This document shows, piece by piece, positions 51,716 through 61,606 of a stretch of 64,000 bases of DNA. The DNA lies in NCBI RefSeq assembly GCF_028275115.1, contig NZ_JAQCNH010000083.1:1-64000 (forward strand), written 5' to 3'. Both the position numbers and the translations under genes were made by a program. This DNA comes from Halorientalis sp. (GTDB lineage: Archaea; Halobacteriota; Halobacteria; Halobacteriales; Haloarculaceae). Positions within the stretch are counted from its first letter, which is position 1. The number at the start of each line of letters is the position of its first letter. The notes below the pieces were generated by a model that was not told the origin of the DNA, searched no databases, and saw nothing but the letters and a program-made list of their open reading frames with translations.

Positions 51716-54700
51716 GTGAACGGGACTCGTACGCTTCTGGCCGGCCCCTCCGGGGACGCGGTCACACGCCGGGCGTTCACACGGGCGACCGAACTCGCGG
51801 GGGCGGAGCCGGACAGCGTGCTCTGCCTGACGGAATCGCGGGAGGACACTGAGCGGCTCGGACGGCAGTGGCGCGACGAGTACGACCCGCTCCGCTTCAG
51901 GTGTGCCACCCTCGACGACTTCGTGTCCGATTGTTTCGAGCGGGCGACTGGCCGATTGGCGACGGCGACGCTCTCGCGTGCGGCACGCTCGCGACTGGTC
52001 GAGGCGGCGCTCGAAATCCACGGCGACCGGGCGAGCAACGGGCCGTTCGTCGGCATCGAGCAGCCGGCGAACGCGCTCGTCGATCAGATGCGCGGCCTGT
52101 TCTCCCTGCTCGAGTACGCCGGCTACGACACGCCCGACGCCATCGCACACGCCCTCCGGACGGCGGGCACCGACGGCAGCGACGACCTCGTCTCCGACGC
52201 ACTCTATGGCTCCTTCCAGTCGGTTCTTCCGACGCGGGCCGAGAGCCCGCTCGACGAACAGGCGACCGTCGTCTCGGATGTCTACGACGCGTACAGGACG
52301 CTCGCGGCGAACCTCTACCCCGACACCGGGACTGTCGCCGAGCAGTACCTCCACCTGCTGCGGAACGACGCGCTTCTGGCGGCGGTGCCCGACGCGGTCG
52401 ACGTGGTCGTGCTTCACGGGCTGACGCGGCTCGCCCCGGCCGAGCGTGAAGCCGTCGCCCGACTCGCGGAGGCCAATCCCACACTCGGTGCCGTCGCGGC
52501 GACGCATCCGTCACTGGACGCGACGGGACTCGACGCCGGCGTCGAGTCCACCTTCGAGCTCTACGACGCACTGGACTTCGAGCTGGAGTATCGGACACCA
52601 GAGACGACGAACGACCGACGGCTGAGCGTCGCCCGGGCGATGTACGCACCCGAGCAACCGGCTGAGGACCTGCCCTCGCCCGCAGAACTCGGACTTTCGA
52701 TCACGACGGCGAGTACCGAGCGAGCGGAGGTCCGGTTGGTCGCTCGGCAGGTGCGTTCCCGCCTAGCCGCCGGGGTCGCGCCGGCGGACATCGGGGTCGT
52801 TGTGACGGACCGGGCCAGTTACCGTGGCCCGCTCGCCGAGGTGCTGTCGGGGTACGACGTCCCGTTCACGTTTCACAACGAGGTCGGGATCGAGGGGACG
52901 GTCGTCGGCGCGACCGCAGGGACGCTCCTGGCCCTCGTCGACGAACCGACCCCGTCGCTGCTCGGTGACCTCTGTACGAACGGCCTCGTCTCGTTCGACG
53001 ACACAGCTATCGAGCCCGCGACCGTCCGCCGGGCGGTCGCGGCAACCGAACGAGCGTCGGTCGACGCACTCGTAGAGACCCTCAACGAGATGGACGAACC
53101 GGCCGTCGCGGCCGGGATTACGGACCTACTAAACCATCTCGAACCGACGGCAGACTCGGTCACGGCGGTGACGGACACCCTGACGGGGGCGCTCGACCTC
53201 CTGTCCGTCCCCGAAACCGTCGAGCAGTACGGGGACGACGACGCGACTGGCTCACACCGACCGGCCTACGAGCGCTCGGCACTCCGGGCGGTCGAACGCA
53301 TTCTGTCGTCGTTCGATGGCGTCAGCCAGCATCTGTCGACCGTGGACCCGGTGGCGCGGGTCCGGCAGGCACTGCTCGCCGAACTGGTGGGTGGCCCCCG
53401 TCGACGGCCCGGGTACGTCGACGTCCGCCCGCTCGCGGAGGCCGCTACGACCGCGTATGACCATCTGTTCGTCCTCGGGCTAACCATGGATTCGTTCCCG
53501 GAGGAGTCCGACCGGATGCGGTTTTTCGCCGCTGTGAACGAGGCCGACGAGGAGTTCGGCCGCGCCCACACTGGGCGCCGAGCCCGGTACGTTCTCGGGA
53601 CGCTTCTGACTGGCTCGGACCACGTGACCCTCTCGCGGCCACGACACACCGTCGACGGGACCGACCACGTGCCTGCGCCGGTGCTCTCCGAACTCGAGCG
53701 GTACGTCTCGGCGGACAGGGAGCCGACTCCGACACCGCCCGACAGGACGGCAGAAGACTGTCAGCGGACCTACGCGGCGTGGGCTCGCGGCGAAGCGTTC
53801 GACACCGCCGACCGGGCGACGGCGCCGCTCGCCGCCGCCGACTGGTTCCCCGCGTCCGGACGGCAGTTCGCGGTCCAGGGTGCCCGGTGTGCGTGGCGTC
53901 GCTCCCAGCCCGACCTGACGCCACACGACGCACAGATCGGGGAGATCATCGACGAGGTCTTTCCGGCCGACCGTCGCGAGCCGTACAGCCCCAGCGCTGT
54001 CGAGGAGTACGCCCGCTGTCCGTTTCTTTTCATGTCAAAGCGAATCCTGGGGTTCGAGGAGGACTACGGGAGCGCGAACGGGGTCTCCTACGCCGACCGC
54101 GGCACCTACGTCCACGACGTCCTGGCCGTGTTCTACCGGCGCCTGCGAGAGGCCGCCGACACGCCCGTCAGGATCGAGACCGTCGACCGCCAACGCGCCG
54201 AGGCGCTCCTGCTCGACGTCGCGCTCGACCGACTCGACGAACTCGGCGCCGCGGACACGCCGTTCGCCGGCCGGGAAGTCGGGCAGTTGCTCGGCGGGCT
54301 CGGCGACCCCGACGCGAATCCCTACCACGAGTTCGGCGGCCAGGCGTCCACCGGGCTGTTCGCGAGCATCCTCGATGCGGAGTACGAGGACCAGCCCGGT
54401 GTCGGGACACAGCCCACCTACCTCGAGGGGTCGATGGGGCTCGACTTCGACGACGTCGAACTGCTCTCGGCGGACCCGGTCGAGATCGACACGCCCGCCG
54501 GTCCGGTCCCGCTCCACGGCGTCGCCGACCGCGTGGACGTCGCGACCGGGACGGGCACGCCCCGCGAGTTCCACGTCCGTGACTACAAGACCGGGCGGGC
54601 ACCGGGACGGCGCGACGTGGTGCGGGGTACGAAACTGCAGTTGCCACTGTACGGGCTGGCGCTCGAAACGGCGTTGTCGGACGGAACTGGCGTGGCCCAC

Positions 54701-55138
54701 GAGGTGGTGGGCGGGTCATACTACGCGCTCGGCGACCCGGCGGATATCGACCCGAGGAGCGGGCTGGTTGCCGCCAGGGCGGACGTCGAGGACGGAGCAC
54801 TGCTCCCGGCGGTGTCGGCGCCGTGGCTGTTGCCGTTCGAGGAGCGGTCGGGGTTCCGGTCGTTCGTTCGGGCGGTCACACCGGTCCGGCTCGGGCAGAT
54901 TGCGACCGCGGTCGAGGGAGGGGCGTTCGAGCCGACGCTGCTGCCCGCGTCACAGGCCGGCTGCGACCACTGCTCGTTCCGGGCGGTCTGTGACGTGCGT
55001 CACCACCACCGCCGGGACACGATCAGCCGGCTCGACTGGAGCGAGCACTACGTCTCCGAGCGGGCGACCGACGACGACCTGGACCTCAGTGAGTACCGGA
55101 TGGACGACGGTGCGGCGGGCCAGGAGGCGGAGGACTGA
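51716..55138 (+). CDS. AddB-like PD-(D/E)XK nuclease subunit with iron-sulfur cysteines
   Basis: 1140 residues from a GTG at 51716. The N-terminal two thirds have the inactivated-helicase look of AddB/RexB: the Walker A place reads LLAGPSGDAVTRRAF, lacking Gly-Lys-Thr, while RFRCATLDDFVSD, VVLHGLTRLAPAEREAV and HLFVLGLTMDSFPEESDRMR are typical. The C-terminal nuclease has YSPSAVEEYARCPFLFMSKR (first cluster Cys about 766), GTYVHDVLAVFYRRL, the catalytic strand FHVRDYKTGRAPG (Asp and Lys near 955) and CDHCSFRAVC near 1082, giving the four-Cys iron-sulfur staple. It overlaps the AddA-like gene by one base, so the two form a double-strand-end helicase-nuclease. Confidence 0.82.
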   Translation: MNGTRTLLAGPSGDAVTRRAFTRATELAGAEPDSVLCLTESREDTERLGRQWRDEYDPLRFRCATLDDFVSDCFERATGRLATATLSRAARSRLVEAALEIHGDRASNGPFVGIEQPANALVDQMRGLFSLLEYAGYDTPDAIAHALRTAGTDGSDDLVSDALYGSFQSVLPTRAESPLDEQATVVSDVYDAYRTLAANLYPDTGTVAEQYLHLLRNDALLAAVPDAVDVVVLHGLTRLAPAEREAVARLAEANPTLGAVAATHPSLDATGLDAGVESTFELYDALDFELEYRTPETTNDRRLSVARAMYAPEQPAEDLPSPAELGLSITTASTERAEVRLVARQVRSRLAAGVAPADIGVVVTDRASYRGPLAEVLSGYDVPFTFHNEVGIEGTVVGATAGTLLALVDEPTPSLLGDLCTNGLVSFDDTAIEPATVRRAVAATERASVDALVETLNEMDEPAVAAGITDLLNHLEPTADSVTAVTDTLTGALDLLSVPETVEQYGDDDATGSHRPAYERSALRAVERILSSFDGVSQHLSTVDPVARVRQALLAELVGGPRRRPGYVDVRPLAEAATTAYDHLFVLGLTMDSFPEESDRMRFFAAVNEADEEFGRAHTGRRARYVLGTLLTGSDHVTLSRPRHTVDGTDHVPAPVLSELERYVSADREPTPTPPDRTAEDCQRTYAAWARGEAFDTADRATAPLAAADWFPASGRQFAVQGARCAWRRSQPDLTPHDAQIGEIIDEVFPADRREPYSPSAVEEYARCPFLFMSKRILGFEEDYGSANGVSYADRGTYVHDVLAVFYRRLREAADTPVRIETVDRQRAEALLLDVALDRLDELGAADTPFAGREVGQLLGGLGDPDANPYHEFGGQASTGLFASILDAEYEDQPGVGTQPTYLEGSMGLDFDDVELLSADPVEIDTPAGPVPLHGVADRVDVATGTGTPREFHVRDYKTGRAPGRRDVVRGTKLQLPLYGLALETALSDGTGVAHEVVGGSYYALGDPADIDPRSGLVAARADVEDGALLPAVSAPWLLPFEERSGFRSFVRAVTPVRLGQIATAVEGGAFEPTLLPASQAGCDHCSFRAVCDVRHHHRRDTISRLDWSEHYVSERATDDDLDLSEYRMDDGAAGQEAED

Positions 55139-58100
55139 TGGTCTCGTTCGAGCACCTCGAGGCCGCGCAGCGGCGCGCCGTCGAGGCCCACGACCGCAAC
55201 TACGCGGTGACGGCCGGCGCCGGAAGCGGGAAGACGACCACCTTCACCTCCCGGTACATGACGCTGCTCCGGGAGACCGATGCCACACCGGCGTCGGTCG
55301 CGGCCATCACCTTCACCGAGAGCGGCGCCCGGGAACTCAGAGAGCGCGTCAGAGAGGGAGTCCGCGACCGGTTGCGAACGACCGACGGCGAGTCTCGCCG
55401 CGAGTGGCAGACCTACCACGAGGCGCTCCCGGAGTCGTACATCCACACCATCCACGGGTTCTGTGCGCGGCTCCTGCGCGAGCACGCGCTCCGGGCCGAC
55501 GTCCCGGTCGGCTTCGACGTCATCGAGGAGACCGCCGCCCGCGGCTACCAGCGAGAGGTCGTCGAGTCGTTCGTCGAGGCACACCTCGACGACGAGCGAC
55601 TCGACGCGGTGACGGTCGTCTACGGCCGTGAGCGGCTCGAAGAACTGCTCGGGGACCTGCTGGCCGACCACCACCGGGCGCGGGAGTGGGCCGACGCCTG
55701 GGCCGACCGGTCGCCCGCCGAGTATCTCTCGTACGTCCGCTCGGAGTACGCGACGGTCGACGTCGACGAGGCACGGCGCTGTCTGGACGCCGAGGGCGTC
55801 GCGGCGGCCGTCGCGGACATCGAACGGGTGGCCGCGGCCGAATCCGCAGGCCGCGAGCGAATCACCATCGCGCAGAACGTCGCCGAGGTGGCGGCGACAC
55901 ACGAGTTCGCCCCGGACGAGATGGACGACATCGAGGTGCACGACGCCGTCGCGGCGCTGTGTGAGGCGCTGACCAGTGACGGGACCGCCTACCGTGGCGG
56001 GTTCGACGTCTGGTCGTACACCGGCCACGACGACTGGACGGCGGCGAACGCCGACCGGTACGAGACTGCGACGGACGTCGTCGCCGAGGCGATGCCCGTC
56101 GAGGCGTGGGCGACCGCCGACCGGCTCGGCGTCGACCGGAACGCCGCACGGGCGTACACGGCGCTGGCGGCACTCTACCGGGACCTCCACGAGCGATATC
56201 AGGCGCGGAAACGCCGGGAGGCAGTCCTCGACTTCGATGACCTCATCGACGGGGCCGTCACGCTACTGTCCACCACGCCCGCGGTCCGGGCGCAGGTGCG
56301 TGACTCGTTTGACTACGTGATGCTCGACGAGGTGCAGGACACGGACCCGCGCCAGTGGCGGCTCGTGCGGTTGTTGACCTCCGCCGAGAACGACTACGAC
56401 GGGCAGAACGTGTTCGTCGTCGGCGACGAGAAACAGAGCATCTTCCGGTTCCGGGGAGCCGACGTGGCACAGTTCCGGCGCGAACGCGAGCGGCTGTCGG
56501 CCGCCAACGTCGACCGCCCGCCGGCCGACCCCGACCGCGACCGCGAGACCGGCGGTGACGGCAGTCTAGCCCGGAACTTCCGGTCGCTCCCGGCGGTCCT
56601 CGACCCGATCAACGACCTGTTCGAGCACCTCTTCGGCGCGGTACCCGCCGAGTACCGGGACGTGCCGACGGGCGTGACGGCGGACACGAGTTTCGAGCCG
56701 GTCGCACAGTCCCTCGCGGCGAACCGGACCGACGGGGCCGACGTCAGTACTGGCGTGACGGGCGTGTTCGTGCCCGAGGAGAAGGCAGCCAGGAGCCGCC
56801 TGTTCGACGGCCCCAATCGGCTCTCGGAGACGCCCGAGACACGGAGTATCCTCGGGGCGGAGACGCTGGCCGCCGAGGTCGCGGCACTGCTCGACGGGGA
56901 GACGGAGCGGTACGAGACGGTCGGCTTCGAGGACGCGGTGCCAGTCGAGGAGGCGACGGCGGTCGAGCCCGCCGACGTCGCAGTCCTGCTCCGGAACCGC
57001 AACGACCTCGACGAGTACGAGCGCGCCCTCTCGAAGTACGAGGTGCCCTACACCGTCGCGTCGGGTATCGGGTTCTACGACCGGACCGAAGTAGTCGCTC
57101 TCCGCAACCTCTTTCGGGTCCTGCTGGATCCGACCGCGGACCTGGCGCTGTTCGGCGTCCTGCGGTCGCCGCTGTTCGGGTTCGACGACCCGACGGTCGT
57201 CGGCTGCTGGGCAGCTCTCGACACCAGCGAGGTCGGCGACGGGGCGCTGTGGCGGGCGCTCGGCCGGACCGACGACGAGGGGCTCGCCGCAGCCAGGGCG
57301 TCGGTCGAGCGGTGGCGACGGCTCGCGGGTATCGACGGCGGGGACGCCGTCGTCGAGACCTGGGACGCGTTACTCGGTCGAATCGTCGACGAGACGGGCT
57401 ATCTCGCGAGTCTCGCCGTCGACGAGCGAGGCCGGCAGGCGGTCGCCAACGTCGAGAAGTTCCGCGACCGGCTCCGGGAGTGGAACGAGGACGGCGTGCA
57501 GACGCTCTCGGCGCTAGTCGACCGGATCGAGCGTGCAGCAGAGCTGTCCGCTCGCGAGGGCGACGCCGAGGTGCCCGCAGAGGCCGACGGTGTCCGGCTG
57601 CTGACCGTCCACGACGCAAAAGGGCTGGAGTTCCCCGTCGTGTTCGTTCCAGGGCTCGCCCAGTCGTTCACGCTCCGGTCCGGCTACGGGGACGGCGCCG
57701 CCGAGTTCGAGCAACTCGCGGACGGTGCGGACGGCGAGCGAACGCCGTTGCTAGGCATCGACGGCCCCAGCGTCGGGGAGGCATTCGACCGCGCGGACAC
57801 GGTACTGAAACGCCGGCTGACGTTCGCTCGCGAGCGTGAGGCCGTCGCCGAGGAGAAACGCATCCTCTACGTCGCCATGACACGGGCACGCGACCACCTC
57901 TTCCTCGTCGGCGTCACGTCCGCCGACGACGACGGTAACCCGGTGAGCGTCGAGCAGGACGACGCCGAGGACCCCTCCAGCTGGCTCGATTTCGTCGGCC
58001 CCGCGCTCTTCGACGAGGAGACGGTCGACGCCTTCGCGGCTGACGGGAGGGCGACGGTCACCGGTCCGTCCGGGACGCCAGTCACCGTCCGGGCCCCCCG

Positions 58101-58926
58101 GACGGCGAGGCCGCTCACGACCGGGAGCGAAACCGAGCCGCCTGCTCTCTCCGAAGCGGGCGACGGGTGGGAGCCGGCGACGGAGTACAGCGTGGCCGCG
58201 TCGTACGTCGGGTCGCTGGTCGCAGACGGCGCGCCCGGTGAGGTGTACACCGACCACACCGGACGGTACGTCTCCTACGCCCCGCCCGACGAACCCGCCG
58301 GCGAGGAACCGGGAGCAGAGGACGACGACACGACAGCGGCGTCAACGATGGACGAGAGCGCGGAGCCGGCGTGGCTCCCGCGGAACGTGTTCGGCGACGC
58401 TCTGCACAAGGCGACGGAACTGAGCATCGACGCGGGAGACACCGAGCGGCTCCGGACCCTCCTGGCGCAGTTCGCGAGGGGCCACGACGTGGCACCGGAC
58501 CGCGTGAGCGCCGACGACGTGGCTGAACTGCGCCGTCACCGGCGCGTCGCTCGGGAGTTTCTCGCCGGTCTCGACGGTACGACGGCCGCGGAACGACCGG
58601 TCAGGGCGCGCCTCGACGGTGGCGAGGTGTACGGCGACATCGACCACCTCGCGGTGACGCCCGACACGTATCACATCGTCGACTTCAAGACGAACGTCGT
58701 CGACGACCCAGACGAGATTCCGGCGAAAGCCAGCAGTTACAACTGGCAGTTGCGGGCCTACGCCGTCGGCCTCCACCAGAGCGACCCCGACCGGGACGTG
58801 CGGGCGACACTGTTGTTCACCGACGCGGACGAGACGTGGGCAACGGAGTGGGCCGCCGACGAACTCGACTTCGAGGCCGAGCGCCTCGATTCGGCGATCC
58901 GGTCGTCGCTCGACGCCGCGAAGTGA
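55138..58926 (+). CDS. AddA-like UvrD-family helicase-nuclease
   Basis: 1262 residues; ATG shares one base with the preceding TGA. SF1A motifs: I TAGAGSGKTTTFTSRY (about 25-40), Ia ITFTESGARELRERVREG, HTIHGFCARLLREHA, II YVMLDEVQDTDPRQW (about 391-405), III/IV VVGDEKQSIFRFRGAD, ARNFRSLPAVL, V TVHDAKGLEFPVVFVPG (about 822), VI ILYVAMTRARDHLFLVG (about 908). The C-terminal RecB-type nuclease has LHKATEL, then GDIDHLAVTPDTYHIVDFKT (catalytic Asp, Asp and Lys about 1167-1185) and NWQLRAYAVGL. With AddB it is expected to resect or degrade DNA ends in recombination or defence. Confidence 0.87.
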   Translation: MVSFEHLEAAQRRAVEAHDRNYAVTAGAGSGKTTTFTSRYMTLLRETDATPASVAAITFTESGARELRERVREGVRDRLRTTDGESRREWQTYHEALPESYIHTIHGFCARLLREHALRADVPVGFDVIEETAARGYQREVVESFVEAHLDDERLDAVTVVYGRERLEELLGDLLADHHRAREWADAWADRSPAEYLSYVRSEYATVDVDEARRCLDAEGVAAAVADIERVAAAESAGRERITIAQNVAEVAATHEFAPDEMDDIEVHDAVAALCEALTSDGTAYRGGFDVWSYTGHDDWTAANADRYETATDVVAEAMPVEAWATADRLGVDRNAARAYTALAALYRDLHERYQARKRREAVLDFDDLIDGAVTLLSTTPAVRAQVRDSFDYVMLDEVQDTDPRQWRLVRLLTSAENDYDGQNVFVVGDEKQSIFRFRGADVAQFRRERERLSAANVDRPPADPDRDRETGGDGSLARNFRSLPAVLDPINDLFEHLFGAVPAEYRDVPTGVTADTSFEPVAQSLAANRTDGADVSTGVTGVFVPEEKAARSRLFDGPNRLSETPETRSILGAETLAAEVAALLDGETERYETVGFEDAVPVEEATAVEPADVAVLLRNRNDLDEYERALSKYEVPYTVASGIGFYDRTEVVALRNLFRVLLDPTADLALFGVLRSPLFGFDDPTVVGCWAALDTSEVGDGALWRALGRTDDEGLAAARASVERWRRLAGIDGGDAVVETWDALLGRIVDETGYLASLAVDERGRQAVANVEKFRDRLREWNEDGVQTLSALVDRIERAAELSAREGDAEVPAEADGVRLLTVHDAKGLEFPVVFVPGLAQSFTLRSGYGDGAAEFEQLADGADGERTPLLGIDGPSVGEAFDRADTVLKRRLTFAREREAVAEEKRILYVAMTRARDHLFLVGVTSADDDGNPVSVEQDDAEDPSSWLDFVGPALFDEETVDAFAADGRATVTGPSGTPVTVRAPRTARPLTTGSETEPPALSEAGDGWEPATEYSVAASYVGSLVADGAPGEVYTDHTGRYVSYAPPDEPAGEEPGAEDDDTTAASTMDESAEPAWLPRNVFGDALHKATELSIDAGDTERLRTLLAQFARGHDVAPDRVSADDVAELRRHRRVAREFLAGLDGTTAAERPVRARLDGGEVYGDIDHLAVTPDTYHIVDFKTNVVDDPDEIPAKASSYNWQLRAYAVGLHQSDPDRDVRATLLFTDADETWATEWAADELDFEAERLDSAIRSSLDAAK

Positions 58927-58933
58927 CGGGGAC

Positions 58934-61480
58934 TCACGAGGGCTCGGCCGCGTCCAGGCTCCCGAGTATCTTCTCGGCGGTCGCGGACCCGATGCCGTCG
59001 ACGTGTGTCAGGCCGTCGGCATCGACCCGCCTGAGGTCCGCTTTGGTCTGGACGCCGGCCCGCCGCAGGTCGAGGTCGGTCTGTGGCCCGATCCCATCGA
59101 GTTCGTACAGGGCCGGGTCGTCGCCGGGTGCCGGGCGCCGGTCGAGCAGCTCGGCCGTCTCGGGGTCGAACGGGGAGTCCGCTGTCGCCCGATAGAGTTC
59201 CTCGAACACGACGGCTGTCGCGAGGAAATGCAGGTCCGACAGGTCGTGTTCGGTCGCGGTCGCCTCCGTCGGGACGCGGGCGACCGCTCTCGGGTGGACA
59301 TCGGCGTTGTAGTAGAGGACGAACGGCGTGTCCTCGACCGGGTCGTCGAACAGGTGCTTGGTGACCAGACGGGTGAGGCTCGGCTTATCGCCCGCCGCTC
59401 GGACCCAGCGCGCGACCGCCATCGCATCGCCCTCGGCGTGCCCCAGCGTTACACAGCCGGCGTACAACCGGATGCAGTTCAGGAAGTTCGCGTAGTGTGA
59501 GTTGTCGGCAGCGACGTCCGCGCGTTGTTCCCAGAGCGGTTCGATAACGCGAGCGGCGGCCTCGTACTCCCGGTTGATGAGCAGCATATAGGCACACGCC
59601 TGGCGCGTCCAGATGTCGGCCCCGAGTCGTTTGGGAAGCACGTCGGCCTCCAGCGGAGTGTACGCGACGACGCCGCGTTCCGGACGGCGGCGTGGCAGGG
59701 CCGCGAGGGCGTCCTCGGCCCGGTCGCGGCCCGTCTCGGGGTGGTCGGTCGCGGTCTCGATACGCACTAACCGCTCCGCGGTGTCGACGAACGCCGACAA
59801 GTCGTCCTCGTCTCCGCTCAGGCCTGCGTCGGCGACGACCGGGCGAAGCCGGTCGTACTCGGCTTCGAGGTGTGGTCTGGCCCGCTCGCGCTGCGGTGTA
59901 GGGTACCGACGGATCGGCTGGTCGACGCCCTCCGTGGGCGGGTCCTCGTCGACGAGCCCGGTGTAAATGAAGTTCACGTACTCCTGTCTGACCCGGGGGC
60001 GTTCCTCGGCCGGGAGGTGGTCGATCGCACGCTCGTAGGCGTCCGCCGCGGCGCTGGGGTTAGCGTCGTGGCGCTCCAGGCCGGCCTGTCGCAACCAGAG
60101 GACCGGTGCCTCGGGGCGCTCGTCCAGTGCCGCCTCGAGCGTCGCTCGCACGTCGTCCCAGCGGTCGGCCCTGCGGTACAAGGCCGCGAGTTCGACGGCC
60201 GCTTCGACGTGGCCGGGCGCGAGTTCGACGGCCCGTTTCAGGGCCGCGAGTGCCGCCTCGTGGTCGTCCCGGCCGGCACGCAGGCGGCCGCGGCCGACGA
60301 GCGCCTCGACGCAGTCGCTGTCGCGGTCCAGTGCCGTCTCGAACTTCGCTGCCGCCTCGTCCGGGTGGTCGGTCGCGGCCAGTGCCCGTCCCCAGACGGC
60401 GTAGTCGATGGCCGTCAGCGACTGCGGCGTGTCGGCGGTCGCGACCGACCGGAGGGTGTCCAGGGCCGTGGCGGGTTCACCGAGTTCGAGCAGGCGGTGT
60501 GCGTACTCGACGAGCAGGTCGGGGTCGAGACCCCACTCCTGGTCATCGGTTCGCCCGAACAGCCCGTCGGTGGCGGTCAGCAGCGGCCGGCCCTGCTCGA
60601 GGGCCTCGCTCCCGTGCCCGTGGGCGAGTGCGACGACGGAGCGATACCCCCGGGCGACCGGGTGGGGCGACGCCGCCGACTCGATGACGGCGTCCAGTTC
60701 CGCGGCGGCGTCGTCGAGACGCCCCTCTGCCAGCAGGTACCGCGCGTAGAGCGTCCGCAACACGTGGTCGGCAGCGCCTGGTTCGCGAACCCAGTCGAAC
60801 AGGTCGTCCAGGCGCGGCCCGACCGGGTCGTCGTCCCACCGCCGGGCGTACGTCGTGATACGCTCCTCGGCGGGCGCGACGAGGGGAGCCGTCCGGCCCT
60901 CCCGCTCGGCGGCGTCGGTCGTGGGCGACCGCCGTGTCGGCGGCGGGCCACCGGCCACGTGCTCGACGTATCGCAGGCGGACGGCGACCTCGTATGGAAG
61001 CGTGACGCGCCACGCCCACCGCTCGTCGACGGTGACCGTCGTCGTCCCATCCGGAAGCGCGTCCGGGAGCCCCCGCTCCATCCACCCCTTGACCGCAGCG
61101 GCGTTCGGTGTCACGGTGTCCCCGAGCGTCCCGACTGCGTCGGGCTCCGGGACAATACAGGGCCCGTCGGTCGCAAGGACGACGGCGTCGGTCGCCGCCT
61201 GCGGCGTCGGCTCGCGGTCGAGCCAGCCGTCGTCGGCCAGACGGTCCACGGCCGCGGCGGCCTCCTCACGCGTTCCGTCCCACCGGAACACGGACCGTGC
61301 GAGCCCCGTCAGCACCGCCATGGACGGCGTCAGCACGAGCTGGTGACAGACCGCGAGCGCGTCGCGAAACACGGCCTCGCTGGAGTTTGCGTCGCCGCCC
61401 CCGTGCTGGCTCTCGTGACCGCCGTCCGCGCGGCAGCGAGTCGTCGAGTCCCCTGCGGCGGAGTCCCCGTCGTTCGGCAT
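58934..61480 (-). CDS. Winged-helix, TPR and tandem helix-hairpin-helix protein
   Basis: 848 residues from the ATG at 61480. Residues about 40-95 look like a winged helix (VLTGLARSVFRWDGTREEAA, DDGWLDRE). Residues about 230-480 contain several TPR-type helix pairs, e.g. LYARYLLAEGRLDDAAAELD, ALAATDHPDEAAAKFETALD and LVGRGRLRAGRDDHEAALAA. The middle to 780 is mostly helical. The last 50 residues are two helix-hairpin-helix units: YELDGIGPQTDLDLRRAG and THVDGIGSATAEKILGSL, a DNA-backbone-binding module. It is convergent with the AddA-like gene (8 bases between stops), suggesting a DNA-linked scaffold. No named family is recognised. Confidence 0.72.
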   Translation of the reverse strand: MPNDGDSAAGDSTTRCRADGGHESQHGGGDANSSEAVFRDALAVCHQLVLTPSMAVLTGLARSVFRWDGTREEAAAAVDRLADDGWLDREPTPQAATDAVVLATDGPCIVPEPDAVGTLGDTVTPNAAAVKGWMERGLPDALPDGTTTVTVDERWAWRVTLPYEVAVRLRYVEHVAGGPPPTRRSPTTDAAEREGRTAPLVAPAEERITTYARRWDDDPVGPRLDDLFDWVREPGAADHVLRTLYARYLLAEGRLDDAAAELDAVIESAASPHPVARGYRSVVALAHGHGSEALEQGRPLLTATDGLFGRTDDQEWGLDPDLLVEYAHRLLELGEPATALDTLRSVATADTPQSLTAIDYAVWGRALAATDHPDEAAAKFETALDRDSDCVEALVGRGRLRAGRDDHEAALAALKRAVELAPGHVEAAVELAALYRRADRWDDVRATLEAALDERPEAPVLWLRQAGLERHDANPSAAADAYERAIDHLPAEERPRVRQEYVNFIYTGLVDEDPPTEGVDQPIRRYPTPQRERARPHLEAEYDRLRPVVADAGLSGDEDDLSAFVDTAERLVRIETATDHPETGRDRAEDALAALPRRRPERGVVAYTPLEADVLPKRLGADIWTRQACAYMLLINREYEAAARVIEPLWEQRADVAADNSHYANFLNCIRLYAGCVTLGHAEGDAMAVARWVRAAGDKPSLTRLVTKHLFDDPVEDTPFVLYYNADVHPRAVARVPTEATATEHDLSDLHFLATAVVFEELYRATADSPFDPETAELLDRRPAPGDDPALYELDGIGPQTDLDLRRAGVQTKADLRRVDADGLTHVDGIGSATAEKILGSLDAAEPS

Positions 61481-61606
61481 CAAGACAACAACCGGGCCGG
61501 ACCGTCTAAGGGATTATGTCTGCCGCCGTCGGCCGCCGCGGGTTCACGGACTCGACGGCAGTTCCAGACGCTTGGCCGGTAGAGCGGCGTCACGAGGCAG
61601 CCGCTC

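Noticed and set aside
59870-61582. 570-residue plus-strand open frame
   Set aside because: Mirror of the TPR/HhH gene; composition (Arg, Val, Gly) is that of an antisense frame.
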